A stretch of DNA of 23,128 nucleotides from JBMNTQ01 sp050945815 (lineage in GTDB: Bacteria > Bacillota > Clostridia > Christensenellales > JBMNTQ01): positions 1 through 23,128 of the forward strand of contig JBMNTQ010000012.1 in the NCBI GenBank assembly GCA_050945815.1, written 5' to 3'. Of the stretch, positions 15,601-22,100 are shown piece after piece (position 1 is the stretch's first letter; every line of letters starts with the position of its first letter). The notes under the pieces were generated by a model, which saw only the letters and a program-made list of their open reading frames with translations, was not told the DNA's origin and ran no database searches. Both the position numbers and the translations under genes were made by a program.

Positions 15601-17845
15601 ACTTGAAGTTGCTTTAGGAATTGAAGGATTAATTAATAAGCGTTCTATTCATGCATCTGGAGTATTTATATATAATGATAACTTTGTTAATTTCAACGCT
15701 AGGATGAAAGCACCAAATGGTCAATATATAAGTCAATGGAACATGAATGATAGTGAATATTGTGGTAATTTAAAAGTAGATTTACTTACAATTGAAGCAT
15801 TAGATAAAATAAGAGCAACAATAGATATGTTAGTTGAAGATGGGTATATGGAATGGCAAGGAAGTTTAAGAGAAACTTATAATAAATATATTCATCCTGA
15901 TGTTTTGGATTATGAAACCCCTGAAATGTGGCAAATGATTGGAGATAATACAATTGTAGATTTATTTCAATTTGATACTGAAGTAGGTTTACAGGCAGCA
16001 CAAAAAGTAAAACCAACTAATATGTTTGAAATGGCAGTTGTAAATTCTTTAATGAGATTAATGGGGGATGGGAAAAAGCAACCTGTAGATCAATATGTTG
16101 AATATAAAACTGATATAAATAAATGGTATCAAGAAATGAAATATTATAATTTAACTCCTGAAGAAATTAAAGTTTTAGAAAAACGCTTGAAAAAAATATA
16201 TGGAGTTGCTGATACCCAAGAAGTTGTTATGCAATTATCAATGGATGAAAAAATAGCAAGATTTGACTTAAAACAGGCTAATAAATTGAGAAAAGGGATA
16301 GCTAAGAAAAAAGGTAAAATTATTGAAGAAGCAAAAGAATTATTTTTTGAACAAGGTAAAAAAATAGGCACAAGTGAAAATTTATTAAATTATGTTTGGA
16401 ATGTACAAATTAAACGTCAGCTCGGTTATTCCTTCTCCATATGTCATACGACTCCTTATTCATGTATAGGACTTCAAGAAATGAATTTAGCATATCATTA
16501 CCCTAAATTATATTGGGAAACTGCTTGTCTCACAGTTAATGCAGGAGCAGATGCAGATTTAGAAGAAAATAAATCTAGTGATTATGGTAAAATAGCTAGT
16601 TCAATAGGTTATATGCAATATAGAGGAGTTAAAATAGCACTTCCAGACATAAATAAAGCAGATTTTGGTTTTAAAGCAGATATAAAAAATAGTCAAATTA
16701 TATTTGGACTGAAGGGAATTATTGGGATAGGAGATGATGTAGTTAATCAAATTATAGATAATAGACCTTATAATTCACTTCAAGATTTTCTTAATAGAAT
16801 GGTATTATGCGAAAATTCTTCGGTTAAAAACTCTCAAATGATTCAATTAATTAAAGCAGGGTGTTTTGACAATTTAGAAAATAAACCTAGATTTGAAATA
16901 ATGAAAGATTTCTTAACCCAAATTTATGACCCTAAAAAAGAATTAGGTGTTAGAAATATTAATAATGTTATAGAAGCAAATATTGTACCCGATGAAATGC
17001 AAATATATTTTAGATATTATAATTTTAAAAATTATATTATTCAAAATGAATTTATTCATGGTATTGTACCTTCAAAAAAACCAACTAAAAAAGGATACAG
17101 TGATAGATTAATAAGACTTGATGAAATTGCTTATCCTTTTTATCAGGAACATTTTTCAGATGATAATATTATTGACTGCATAGATAATTCAATAATTATA
17201 TCTGAAAAGAAATTTAAAAAAGAATATGATAAGAAAATGGAAGGATTTAAAAAGTGGATAAGTCAAGAAGAAGTTTTAAAACAATATAATAATTATTTGT
17301 ATAATGAATTATGGAGTAAACATGCCGAAGGTAGTATTTCTAAATGGGAAATGGATTCATTGTGTTTTTATTATTCTGGGCATGAATTAACTCATGTTAA
17401 TAAAGAAAAATACAATATTGTTAATTTCTTTGAATTGCCTATCGAACCCAAAGTAGCAGATACATATATGAGAAAAGGTATAGAAAGACCAAAATATGAG
17501 ATAGTTAGAATTGTAGGAACAGTATTAGATAAAAATAAACACAAACATACAATAGCATTATTGACATTAGATGGAGTAGTTAATATTAAATATTACGATG
17601 GAGCATTTTATCATTATGACCGTCAAATCTCAGCAAAAAATGAAGAAGGAAAGAAAACTATTTTAGAAAAATCTTGGTTTAGCAGAGGGAATCTTTTATT
17701 ATTATGTGGCTTTAGGAGAGGAAATCAATTTAAGCCATATAGATATAAGGATACAATTTACTCTCATACCACAACTTTAATAGAAGGTATTACTCTTGAT
17801 GGAGATTTAATTTTAAGAACTGAAAGGATACAAACTAATGAGTGA
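12641..17845 (+). CDS. dnaE: DNA polymerase III alpha subunit (DnaE type) precursor with intein
   Basis: Replicative DNA polymerase of the phage. The 1734-residue precursor gives 1313 after loss of the intein (157-577), close to SPbeta YorL (about 1305, from memory). The N-terminal PHP domain has HNHTD (H7, H9), ITDHE (D44, H45), NEIY and, past the intein, VTTDTHY, so its metal ligands look intact and a PHP exonuclease is possible. The polymerase core shows VARGSVTGFFICYLIDIT, the catalytic PDIDID (D887, D889, D891), RSIHASGVFI and FQFDTEVGL. A helix-hairpin-helix (GLKGIIGIGDDVVNQII, about 1355) and a C-terminal OB-fold (about 1625-1700) follow. No PolC-type exonuclease domain is inserted. 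Start is TTG with AGGTG upstream; the 3' end overlaps the helicase gene by 8 bases. Confidence 0.96.
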   Translation: MSIIYLHNHTDGGSNTRLIDCTVKVDRLIDRAVELGSLGVAITDHESVSMHIKAIQRFKELKEQNKIDDNWKLILGNEIYLVDDKYCLKDNYISGETKFHHFILLARDKEGHRQIRELSSKAWDNLYKTGQMERVPIAKSDLKRIIKGNHVIGSTACFIENTDIITDIGIIPIQNIQKGNKVLTHNNCYQKVIVPTSRVYNGDLYTIKTKGATFHITSTDNHQYFIIKKEDFKNYTLYKNLNYYNKNKSLFKRNNRQRFKRNLKQYNPQWVEAKFLKKGDFFLTPIDMTVNNIKTLSLNNDYKEANIYSHNRKELKKSNIVIDKNLLILLGLYTAEGNFMYNDSGITFTMHKKETNIHKFIINTIKDIFGIEGKVRNKKNSNGVSIDFVSIELARVFRHWFTQGAENKHCPEFIKYLDPGMQMHYIKGLFLGDGYFQNSVNKLDSKKTKRRIVYATISKQLIYDVIHILHRNYINPTCFVSQEKNINGVNHKEAYYIEITSKLALYIADYIWGDKLNFNIDLTLLNEKDIPLEYNNNLYMKNKIINIEINKNQTTQVYCMKVENDHSFTANNILVHNCLGGEFPQLVLNLIEAEKQNKIKQVENIKWQIHNFIEWCINIFSKDYFFIEIQPSNMIEQIEFNKKAIQIAKAYGLKWIVTTDTHYIKREDRKIHAAYLNSKDEEREVDDFYSSTYLQSIEEIRKYLSYLDEEDIDLAINNTLLIGEMVENYDFKSDVLVPKIPLPEFEVKHIFKQVYDKYPYIKNFAYSDEEQDRYLFKLIEDGFKSKIWTETLSKEYFYQILDRINTELKELWEITNVINTKLSSYYVTTRQIINIMWEEGDSLVGVARGSVTGFFICYLIDITQINPLQWNLPHWRHLTSSRPEMPDIDIDTAANRRKQILKALQNYFGEDRVLNICTFGTEGSRSAILTACRGLNIDNDTAQYIADMIPFERGSNWSIKDCIEGNEEKERKPIKEFINEINSYENLLEVALGIEGLINKRSIHASGVFIYNDNFVNFNARMKAPNGQYISQWNMNDSEYCGNLKVDLLTIEALDKIRATIDMLVEDGYMEWQGSLRETYNKYIHPDVLDYETPEMWQMIGDNTIVDLFQFDTEVGLQAAQKVKPTNMFEMAVVNSLMRLMGDGKKQPVDQYVEYKTDINKWYQEMKYYNLTPEEIKVLEKRLKKIYGVADTQEVVMQLSMDEKIARFDLKQANKLRKGIAKKKGKIIEEAKELFFEQGKKIGTSENLLNYVWNVQIKRQLGYSFSICHTTPYSCIGLQEMNLAYHYPKLYWETACLTVNAGADADLEENKSSDYGKIASSIGYMQYRGVKIALPDINKADFGFKADIKNSQIIFGLKGIIGIGDDVVNQIIDNRPYNSLQDFLNRMVLCENSSVKNSQMIQLIKAGCFDNLENKPRFEIMKDFLTQIYDPKKELGVRNINNVIEANIVPDEMQIYFRYYNFKNYIIQNEFIHGIVPSKKPTKKGYSDRLIRLDEIAYPFYQEHFSDDNIIDCIDNSIIISEKKFKKEYDKKMEGFKKWISQEEVLKQYNNYLYNELWSKHAEGSISKWEMDSLCFYYSGHELTHVNKEKYNIVNFFELPIEPKVADTYMRKGIERPKYEIVRIVGTVLDKNKHKHTIALLTLDGVVNIKYYDGAFYHYDRQISAKNEEGKKTILEKSWFSRGNLLLLCGFRRGNQFKPYRYKDTIYSHTTTLIEGITLDGDLILRTERIQTNE
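13109..14371 (+). mobile_element. DNA polymerase III intein with LAGLIDADG endonuclease (421 aa)
   Basis: In-frame protein insert in the PHP domain, splitting the conserved stretch STA/CLGGE. Splicing residues are standard: Cys157 first, block B T219-x-x-H222 (TDNH), C-terminal HSFTANNILVHN with His576-Asn577, then Cys578 as +1 nucleophile. Two LAGLIDADG motifs are visible, LLGLYTAEG (329-337) and IKGLFLGDG (426-434), with E336 and D433 as likely catalytic acids, so the endonuclease may be active. A basic stretch (KNKSLFKRNNRQRFKRNLK) near residues 245-265 precedes the endonuclease. It shares little sequence with the DnaB intein beyond the motifs, so the two look like separate acquisitions. 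The site differs from the split-DnaE site of cyanobacteria, which lies in the polymerase part. Confidence 0.94.
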
Positions 17846-20144
17846 AAATAAAACTAATGAAAATAAAATTAAATGTACTGTAAAAGTAAATAAAATAAGA
17901 TATTATAAAGATAATTGGGGAATTTTATATGTAACCTTATTAGATAGAGAATATGGAAGTATTAAAGTTGATAAACGTAATGGTTTTATTGTAAAAGGAG
18001 TTATGAGTGAACCTAATTATCAAGATACTTTTACAGTAGTTGGCAATGAAGTAGAAGATCCTAAATGGGGAATTCAATATAATTTAATTTACATGGGAAT
18101 ATGTGCTGATTTGGATAGTGAAGATAGTCAAAAGATATTTTTATCTAAAATCATTACACCAACACAAATTAGAAATATGTATAAAATATTAAAAAACCCA
18201 ATGGATGTATTAGAAAAAGAAGATATTAAGGAACTAACTAAAGTTAAAGGAATAGGAGTTAAAACTGCTGTTGCATTAATTGAAAGATATAAAGAACATA
18301 AGGACTATTCATTTGCATATATAGAATTAGATAAATATGGTTTAACTCCTCAACAAATAAGGAAAATAGTTAATTTTTATCATTCTTCAGAATTAGCCGT
18401 ACAAAAAATAAAAGATAATCCTTATATTCTTGCAGATGAAGTAGATGGAATAGGATGGGGAAAAGCAGATGGTATTGCTTTAGGAGCAGGGGTTCATCCT
18501 CATGCTCCTGAAAGAATAAAAGCATTTATTATGCATTTCTTAGAAAAAAATGCACAAGATGGAGATTCATTTATTTCGCCTTCACTTTTGATGGATGGTA
18601 TTGTAGCAAATATAGGAGATGAAATAGATGATGAACATTTAAGAAATGTATTATATAGTATGAAAGATATTCTTTGGTGGGATGAAGATAAAACAAAAAT
18701 TGGGCTAAGAAAATACTATGAATTAGAATTTAAAATTGCAGAAGAATTAATTAGATTATTAAATGGTGAAAATAATTTTAAATATGAAAAATGGGAAGAA
18801 AAAATTAAAGAAGTTGAAGAAAAACAAGGATGGAGTTATACAGACCAACAAATAGAAGGTATAAAAACCGTATTAGAGAATCAAGTTGTAATGATTACAG
18901 GTTTAGCAGGTACAGGCAAGAGCAGTATTGTGGCAGGGATGTTAAAAGTTCTAGGTAATTATTCTTTTTCTCAATGTGCTTTAAGTGGTAGAGCAGCAGC
19001 AAGAATGACAGAGATTACAAATGTTACTGGATATACAATACATAGGTTATTAGGTTTTGTTCCAGGAGAAGGATTTAAGTTTGATAAAAAGAATCCTTTG
19101 TTAGATGATATTATTATTGTAGATGAAGTGTCAATGATTGGTGGGCATTTATTTTATAGTTTAATTCAAGCTATAAAAAATGGAGCGAAATTAATTATGC
19201 TTGCAGATATAGGACAATTAGAAAGTATAGGAGTTTTAAATGTTGCATGTGATATTATTAACTCAAAAAAAATTCCAGTAGTTAAATTAGATAAAATTCA
19301 TAGGCAAGCACAAAAATCTGCAATTATTACTGAAAGCATTAAAGTTCGTAACGGTATTCAAATATGTCCAGATAGTTTTAATGATGTTGAAATTAGAGGA
19401 GAATTACAAGATTTAGAGTTAGATATTTATTTAAATAAAGAAAAAACTGCTCAAAAAATTATTGAAAAGTTTAAAACACATCTTTCAAAAGTTGATAATA
19501 TATTAGATATTCAAGTTATTCTTCCTATGAAAACTACTGGCAAAGCCTCTACTTTTTACATTAATCAAGAATTACAAGCAATTTATAATCCATATAATCC
19601 TACTTTAAAAGAGATAGAGATAAACTACACAAAAGACTTAAAGTATAAAATTCGTGTTGGTGACAAGGTAATGAACGTAAGAAATAATTATAAAACATTG
19701 CCAAATACTAATTCAAATTATGAAGAAGATATTTTCTTAGATGACTATGAACCTATAAATTATGTTCCTATATTTAATGGAAATATAGGCATTGTTAAAG
19801 ACATTCAACCAAACTATATGATAATTGACTTTAATACTATTGGAGAAATTATTGTTCCTCAGAAACATTGGAAGTATATTGAATTAGGTTACGCAGCGAC
19901 TTGTCATAAGTTTCAAGGATCGCAAAGCAAGGTAATTATAATAGGAATTGACTTTAGAGCCTATACTTTACTTACCAAAGAATGGATTTATACTGCACTA
20001 ACCAGGGCACAAGAATACTGTGTACTGTGTGCTGAAAATAAAGCACTAAGGTATGCAATAACTCAAAATGGTGTTTCAAATAAGAAATCACATTTGAAAG
20101 ATATTTTAATAAATTATAATGCAATTAAGATGAAAGAATTTTAA
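17838..20144 (+). CDS. recD2: RecD2-type superfamily 1 helicase
   Basis: 5'-3' DNA helicase. The N-terminal part (1-340) carries an OB-like start, a helix-hairpin-helix (LTKVKGIGVKTAVALIERY, 133-151) and the paired helical segment with YILADEVDGIGWGKADGIA (196-214) typical of RecD2. The motor has Walker A TGLAGTGKS (354-362), SGRAAARM, TIHRLLG (400-406), Walker B IIIVDEVSMIG (D429, E430), then a C-terminal 2A domain with GYAATCHKFQGSQSK and YTALTRAQEYCVL (motif VI). At 768 residues it has the family's usual length. It overlaps the polymerase gene by 8 bases, so it is co-translated with it. I do not recall a RecD2 gene at this place in SPbeta. It may restart forks, clear R-loops or act in recombination-dependent replication. 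Confidence 0.95.
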   Translation: MSENKTNENKIKCTVKVNKIRYYKDNWGILYVTLLDREYGSIKVDKRNGFIVKGVMSEPNYQDTFTVVGNEVEDPKWGIQYNLIYMGICADLDSEDSQKIFLSKIITPTQIRNMYKILKNPMDVLEKEDIKELTKVKGIGVKTAVALIERYKEHKDYSFAYIELDKYGLTPQQIRKIVNFYHSSELAVQKIKDNPYILADEVDGIGWGKADGIALGAGVHPHAPERIKAFIMHFLEKNAQDGDSFISPSLLMDGIVANIGDEIDDEHLRNVLYSMKDILWWDEDKTKIGLRKYYELEFKIAEELIRLLNGENNFKYEKWEEKIKEVEEKQGWSYTDQQIEGIKTVLENQVVMITGLAGTGKSSIVAGMLKVLGNYSFSQCALSGRAAARMTEITNVTGYTIHRLLGFVPGEGFKFDKKNPLLDDIIIVDEVSMIGGHLFYSLIQAIKNGAKLIMLADIGQLESIGVLNVACDIINSKKIPVVKLDKIHRQAQKSAIITESIKVRNGIQICPDSFNDVEIRGELQDLELDIYLNKEKTAQKIIEKFKTHLSKVDNILDIQVILPMKTTGKASTFYINQELQAIYNPYNPTLKEIEINYTKDLKYKIRVGDKVMNVRNNYKTLPNTNSNYEEDIFLDDYEPINYVPIFNGNIGIVKDIQPNYMIIDFNTIGEIIVPQKHWKYIELGYAATCHKFQGSQSKVIIIGIDFRAYTLLTKEWIYTALTRAQEYCVLCAENKALRYAITQNGVSNKKSHLKDILINYNAIKMKEF

Positions 20145-20165
20145 CACATTACAAAAATAAAAGTA

Positions 20166-20194
20166 TTGACATCTGACTTGGAAACATTTATAAT
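20166..20194 (+). promoter_or_regulatory. Full-consensus sigma-A promoter for the accessory block
   Basis: TTGACA (20166-20171), 17-bp spacer, TATAAT (20189-20194): a perfect match at optimal spacing. Transcription would start near 20201, exactly where a 7-bp stem-forming sequence begins. It lies 21 bases past the end of the RecD2 gene and separates the replication operon from the small accessory genes. Confidence 0.9.
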
Positions 20195-20200
20195 ATAAAC

Positions 20201-20311
20201 AAGGAGCGAAGGGGTTGAAAAATCAGTTCCATACCCATTAAAAACCGAATCCCTAACGGTGGGAATAAAACATGGGAGTTTGCTCCTTTCATAAAATTTT
20301 AACTAAGGAGG
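20201..20311 (+). promoter_or_regulatory. Pseudoknotted leader RNA, candidate translational switch
   Basis: The transcript from the promoter at 20166 begins with AAGGAGC (20201-20207), which pairs with GCTCCTT (20282-20288) to close a domain of 88 bases. Inside, CCCAT (20234-20238) pairs with ATGGG (20272-20276), and ACCG (20244-20247) with CGGT (20257-20260). The 9-base loop of the latter contains AATCCC (20248-20253), which can pair with GGGGTT (20211-20216) to form a pseudoknot. The same 3' strand, CTCCTT (20283-20288), can instead pair with AAGGAG (20305-20310), the Shine-Dalgarno of the next gene. A third option is GGAG (20275-20278) with CTCC (20283-20286). The mutually exclusive pairings suggest on/off control of translation. 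I match it to no known riboswitch class. Pairings were found by eye. Confidence 0.55.
20215..20241 (+). CDS. Possible leader peptide (8 aa)
   Basis: TTG at 20215 opens MKNQFHTH and stops at 20241. AAGGAG (20201-20206) lies 8 bases upstream, which is ideal spacing. If translated, ribosomes would cover the 5' strand of the closing stem and the GGGGTT pseudoknot strand and so disturb the leader fold. The Shine-Dalgarno at the very 5' end of the transcript is unusual, and chance is a serious alternative. Confidence 0.25.
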   Translation: MKNQFHTH

Positions 20312-20325
20312 GTTTATATGATTAA
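20272..20325 (+). CDS. Possible upstream ORF overlapping the next start (17 aa)
   Basis: ATG at 20272 follows GGTGGG at 8-base spacing and encodes MGVCSFHKILTKEGLYD. It runs through the anti-SD strand and the Shine-Dalgarno of the 57-residue gene and ends 5 bases past that gene's ATG. Such an overlap would couple the two translations. Its coding character cannot be judged at this length. Confidence 0.25.
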   Translation: MGVCSFHKILTKEGLYD

Positions 20326-20491
20326 AGGAGAGTTAGGATTAAACATTAAAAAAATAACTATTAGAAAATACAATGAAGATAGTTATGAAATGACATTTCA
20401 TACTTATGATAATGGATTCTTACATATAGTTGGAGATAATAATTTAAATAAGTTATTGAAAGATGCACTAGAAGATATTATCGAAATGTAA
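20318..20491 (+). CDS. Small protein of unknown function (57 aa)
   Basis: Not recognised. The first 40 residues look like beta strands (KKITIRKYNE, YEMTFHTYDNGFLHIVG) and the last 17 like a helix (NLNKLLKDALEDIIEM), giving a compact alpha/beta fold with no Cys and no membrane segment. The ATG follows TAAGGAGGG at 6-8 bases. It is the first full gene behind the 20166 promoter and the pseudoknotted leader, so its expression is the one most likely controlled by that RNA. Nothing in the sequence points to a biochemical role. Confidence 0.7.
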   Translation: MIKGELGLNIKKITIRKYNEDSYEMTFHTYDNGFLHIVGDNNLNKLLKDALEDIIEM

Positions 20492-20580
20492 AATCATCGC
20501 CAAATCGAGGTTTCATTCAAATTTTGAGTGTGATAAATGGAGTAAATGGAAGCATGAGTGAGAATGAGGGAGGTTGATTT

Positions 20581-20658
20581 ATGGTTAAATTTACATATTA
20601 CCCAAATAGCATTAGTGAATCTGAAATAACTAATCTACTAGAACAAATGGATACGTGA
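20581..20658 (+). CDS. Very short ORF coupled to the metallopeptidase-like gene (25 aa)
   Basis: ATG with GGGAGG 8-12 bases upstream opens a 25-residue frame beginning MVKFTYYPNSISES and ending LLEQMDT. Its stop overlaps the GTG start of the next gene by four bases (GTGA), a classic coupling arrangement. The strong ribosome binding site serves this ORF, and the next gene has no good one of its own, so the short ORF may mainly deliver ribosomes. A single-base change could also have split one longer gene; the product is unknown either way. Confidence 0.55.
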   Translation: MVKFTYYPNSISESEITNLLEQMDT

Positions 20659-21107
20659 TAAAGAGTTATCTCGAAAAAGAAGATTTTGAAGTTATTTTTA
20701 CAGACGAAGATTCTATATTTAAAGAAGACACTAAAATTACTAATTTAACTACACGTAGAGGGTATGCTGAATATAATAAAATAATTATTCATTGCACAAA
20801 ATATGAAACTCCAGAAAGTATTAAATGGGTTTTCTTACATGAACTAGGTCATAGAATTATTGACAAATATACCTCAGTCAAATCATTATTGTACTTTGTT
20901 AGAGAAAAATTTTATAGAGATACTGGATTGTTTAATGGTGAAACAGAATATTATTCACAAGTCCCCGGATGGAATGAAGAATATCATAAAGATGAAGTAC
21001 ATGAGAATGATCCAGAGGAAATACTAGTAAGTAATTTTGCTACTAATATTATTGGAAAGGATTATTCAAGAAATTGGTGGAGAGAAAATATTAAGAAAAT
21101 AAGTTAA
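20655..21107 (+). CDS. HExxH zinc metallopeptidase-like protein (ImmA/IrrE-like)
   Basis: Residues 62-66 read HELGH inside WVFLHELGHRIIDKY, the zincin catalytic helix. The first 55 residues with the YNKIIIHCTKYETPESI segment before the helix fit the ImmA/IrrE (M78-like) layout. The third zinc ligand should be an acidic residue further on; E121/E122 in NDPEEILVSNFATNI is the best candidate, but its spacing to the FA pair differs from typical ImmA, so this is unsure. The last part is aromatic and basic (DYSRNWWREN). ImmA proteins cleave phage/ICE repressors, yet no repressor lies next to this gene. GTG start at 20655 is coupled to the 25-codon ORF; the 150 residues are near family size. Protease fold is likely; target unknown. 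Confidence 0.7.
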   Translation: MIKSYLEKEDFEVIFTDEDSIFKEDTKITNLTTRRGYAEYNKIIIHCTKYETPESIKWVFLHELGHRIIDKYTSVKSLLYFVREKFYRDTGLFNGETEYYSQVPGWNEEYHKDEVHENDPEEILVSNFATNIIGKDYSRNWWRENIKKIS

Positions 21108-21151
21108 TACGAATTAAAAAATTGATCAAATAATTTAAAGGAGAAAACTAT

Positions 21152-21304
21152 ATGTGTTTCAATTGTGAACATTCTAATAGGATTGGTATAAGTTATTTTA
21201 TTGAATATAGATGTAAATTGCGTGGGAATAAAGTATCGGAAGTAGTTGATACATATTTTAATAAGCGTGAAGAGATGATTGAGTGCCCTTTGGTTAAGAA
21301 ATAA
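21152..21304 (+). CDS. Small Cys-containing protein, probable zinc binder (50 aa)
   Basis: Begins MCFNCEHSNR, with C2, C5, C21 and C45: a CxxC plus two further Cys that could hold one zinc ion. The middle is aromatic and the end basic. ATG is preceded by AAAGGAG at 9 bases. It lies 44 bases after the metallopeptidase-like gene and is followed at once by a hairpin. No function can be named. Confidence 0.7.
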   Translation: MCFNCEHSNRIGISYFIEYRCKLRGNKVSEVVDTYFNKREEMIECPLVKK

Positions 21305-21330
21305 CATGATCAAATTGGACATTTGTCATG
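21305..21330 (+). terminator. Hairpin directly behind the 50-residue gene
   Basis: CATGA + CAAAT (21305-21315, one bulged T at 21310) pairs with ATTTG + TCATG (21321-21330), loop TGGAC. The hairpin starts on the base after the stop codon; no U-tract follows. It lies just upstream of the AAAGGAG of the next gene. It is probably an mRNA stabiliser or processing element rather than a terminator. Confidence 0.4.
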
Positions 21331-21349
21331 AAATGAAAGGAGATTATAT

Positions 21350-21580
21350 ATGATAGAAAAAATATTGTGTGAACCTGAATCAGAAAAAGCATATGAGAAT
21401 TTATCAGAAGAGAGAAAGTTAGTTTATCAAGATATTTATAAAAAGGCCACATGCTGTCCAGAAAGATATATTATGTCAGTAGATGTTTCAAATGGGAAAG
21501 ATCAAAGTTGTGTTGTTAAGTTTAACCATGAAGAATATTTAAAAGGGAATATGGTTGTAGAAAGTATAGATTATTTTTAA
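21350..21580 (+). CDS. Small protein of unknown function (76 aa)
   Basis: Not recognised. The N-terminal half is helical and charged (CEPESEKAYENLSEERKLVYQD), with a central TCCPERYIMSVDVSNG and a beta-looking C-terminus (CVVKFNHEEYLKGNMVVESIDYF). Four Cys (7, 35, 36, 54) are not in a clear zinc pattern. There is no signal or membrane segment. AAAGGAG 8 bases upstream supports the ATG. It belongs to the string of very short genes after the 20166 promoter. Confidence 0.72.
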   Translation: MIEKILCEPESEKAYENLSEERKLVYQDIYKKATCCPERYIMSVDVSNGKDQSCVVKFNHEEYLKGNMVVESIDYF

Positions 21581-21623
21581 GTTGTTTTGAAATGGGATAT
21601 TTTATAATGAAAGGAAAATATAA

Positions 21624-21701
21624 ATAGGTAAAAAAGTAATTTGTGGTTGTGGTATATCTGAAGCATCAGAAGAATTATTGGATTATGTAAACGAAAGGTA
21701 A
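21624..21701 (+). CDS. Short CxC-containing ORF lacking a standard start codon (25 aa)
   Basis: Reading from ATA at 21624, the frame gives xGKKVICGCGISEASEELLDY and stops at 21701, 4 bases before the next gene. The sequence looks coding (CGC motif, amphipathic helix). An AAAGGA (21610-21615) stands 8 bases before the ATA, ideal for a start, but no ATG, GTG or TTG is available because TAA lies directly upstream in frame. Either ATA is used as a rare start, or an ATG was lost by one base change. An overlapping 6-codon frame (ATG 21607) has poor signals. Confidence 0.35.
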   Translation: MGKKVICGCGISEASEELLDYVNER

Positions 21702-21705
21702 TCTT

Positions 21706-22056
21706 ATGGAACCAAGAAAAATGAAACTTGACGAATCAACAAAACTAAACGCCAAATACCAAAACAAACAATACATAGAAAAAACGAGTGCCAAATTAAT
21801 TCAATATTTTGCTGATTCTCATAATAAAATAAGAACTAAAGAAAAGCACTTATGTCGATATTGTTATTATGTTAATACCTCTCGAATTGGTGGTGCAATG
21901 ATTACTACAGTTATATGTGCTAATTGTGATAAGGAATTAACTTTTCCTAGTACCTCTGTAGATATTTTATGTGATGAATGTGCACAAAAATTAGGTAGTT
22001 GTCATATATCTGAAATAGGGAAGAAATTATTTTGGTCAAAAGAAGAGGTTGTGTGA
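21706..22056 (+). CDS. Cys-rich probable zinc-ribbon protein (116 aa)
   Basis: The N-terminal 45 residues are charged and helical. Then come C50-x2-C53, C71-x2-C74 and C89-x2-C92, with C99-H100 behind, enough for two zinc sites of the ribbon type. The C-terminus (EIGKKLFWSKEEVV) is amphipathic. Zinc ribbons of this kind bind nucleic acid or proteins; no catalytic motif is present. ATG follows AAAGGTAATCTT. The gene comes 4 bases after the start-less short ORF and before the 134-residue gene. Function unknown. Confidence 0.75.
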   Translation: MEPRKMKLDESTKLNAKYQNKQYIEKTSAKLIQYFADSHNKIRTKEKHLCRYCYYVNTSRIGGAMITTVICANCDKELTFPSTSVDILCDECAQKLGSCHISEIGKKLFWSKEEVV

Positions 22057-22100
22057 TAACCAAACTTTCATTTTATATTATTTTAGGAGGAAAAGATAAA

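Noticed and set aside
15786..16371. Open frames on the minus strand inside the polymerase gene, and similar ones elsewhere
   Set aside because: They mirror AT-rich coding sequence of real + strand genes, lack ribosome binding sites and have hydrophobic, low-information translations.
20201..20288. tRNA-like reading of the 88-base domain with a 7-bp closing stem
   Set aside because: Length and closing stem fit a long-arm tRNA, but there is no T-loop (TTCRANY), no D-arm and no anticodon arm at the proper places.
20201..20290. Self-cleaving ribozyme (hammerhead, pistol, HDV-like)
   Set aside because: No CTGATGA/GAAA core, and the order of pseudoknot strands does not match pistol or HDV folds as I know them.
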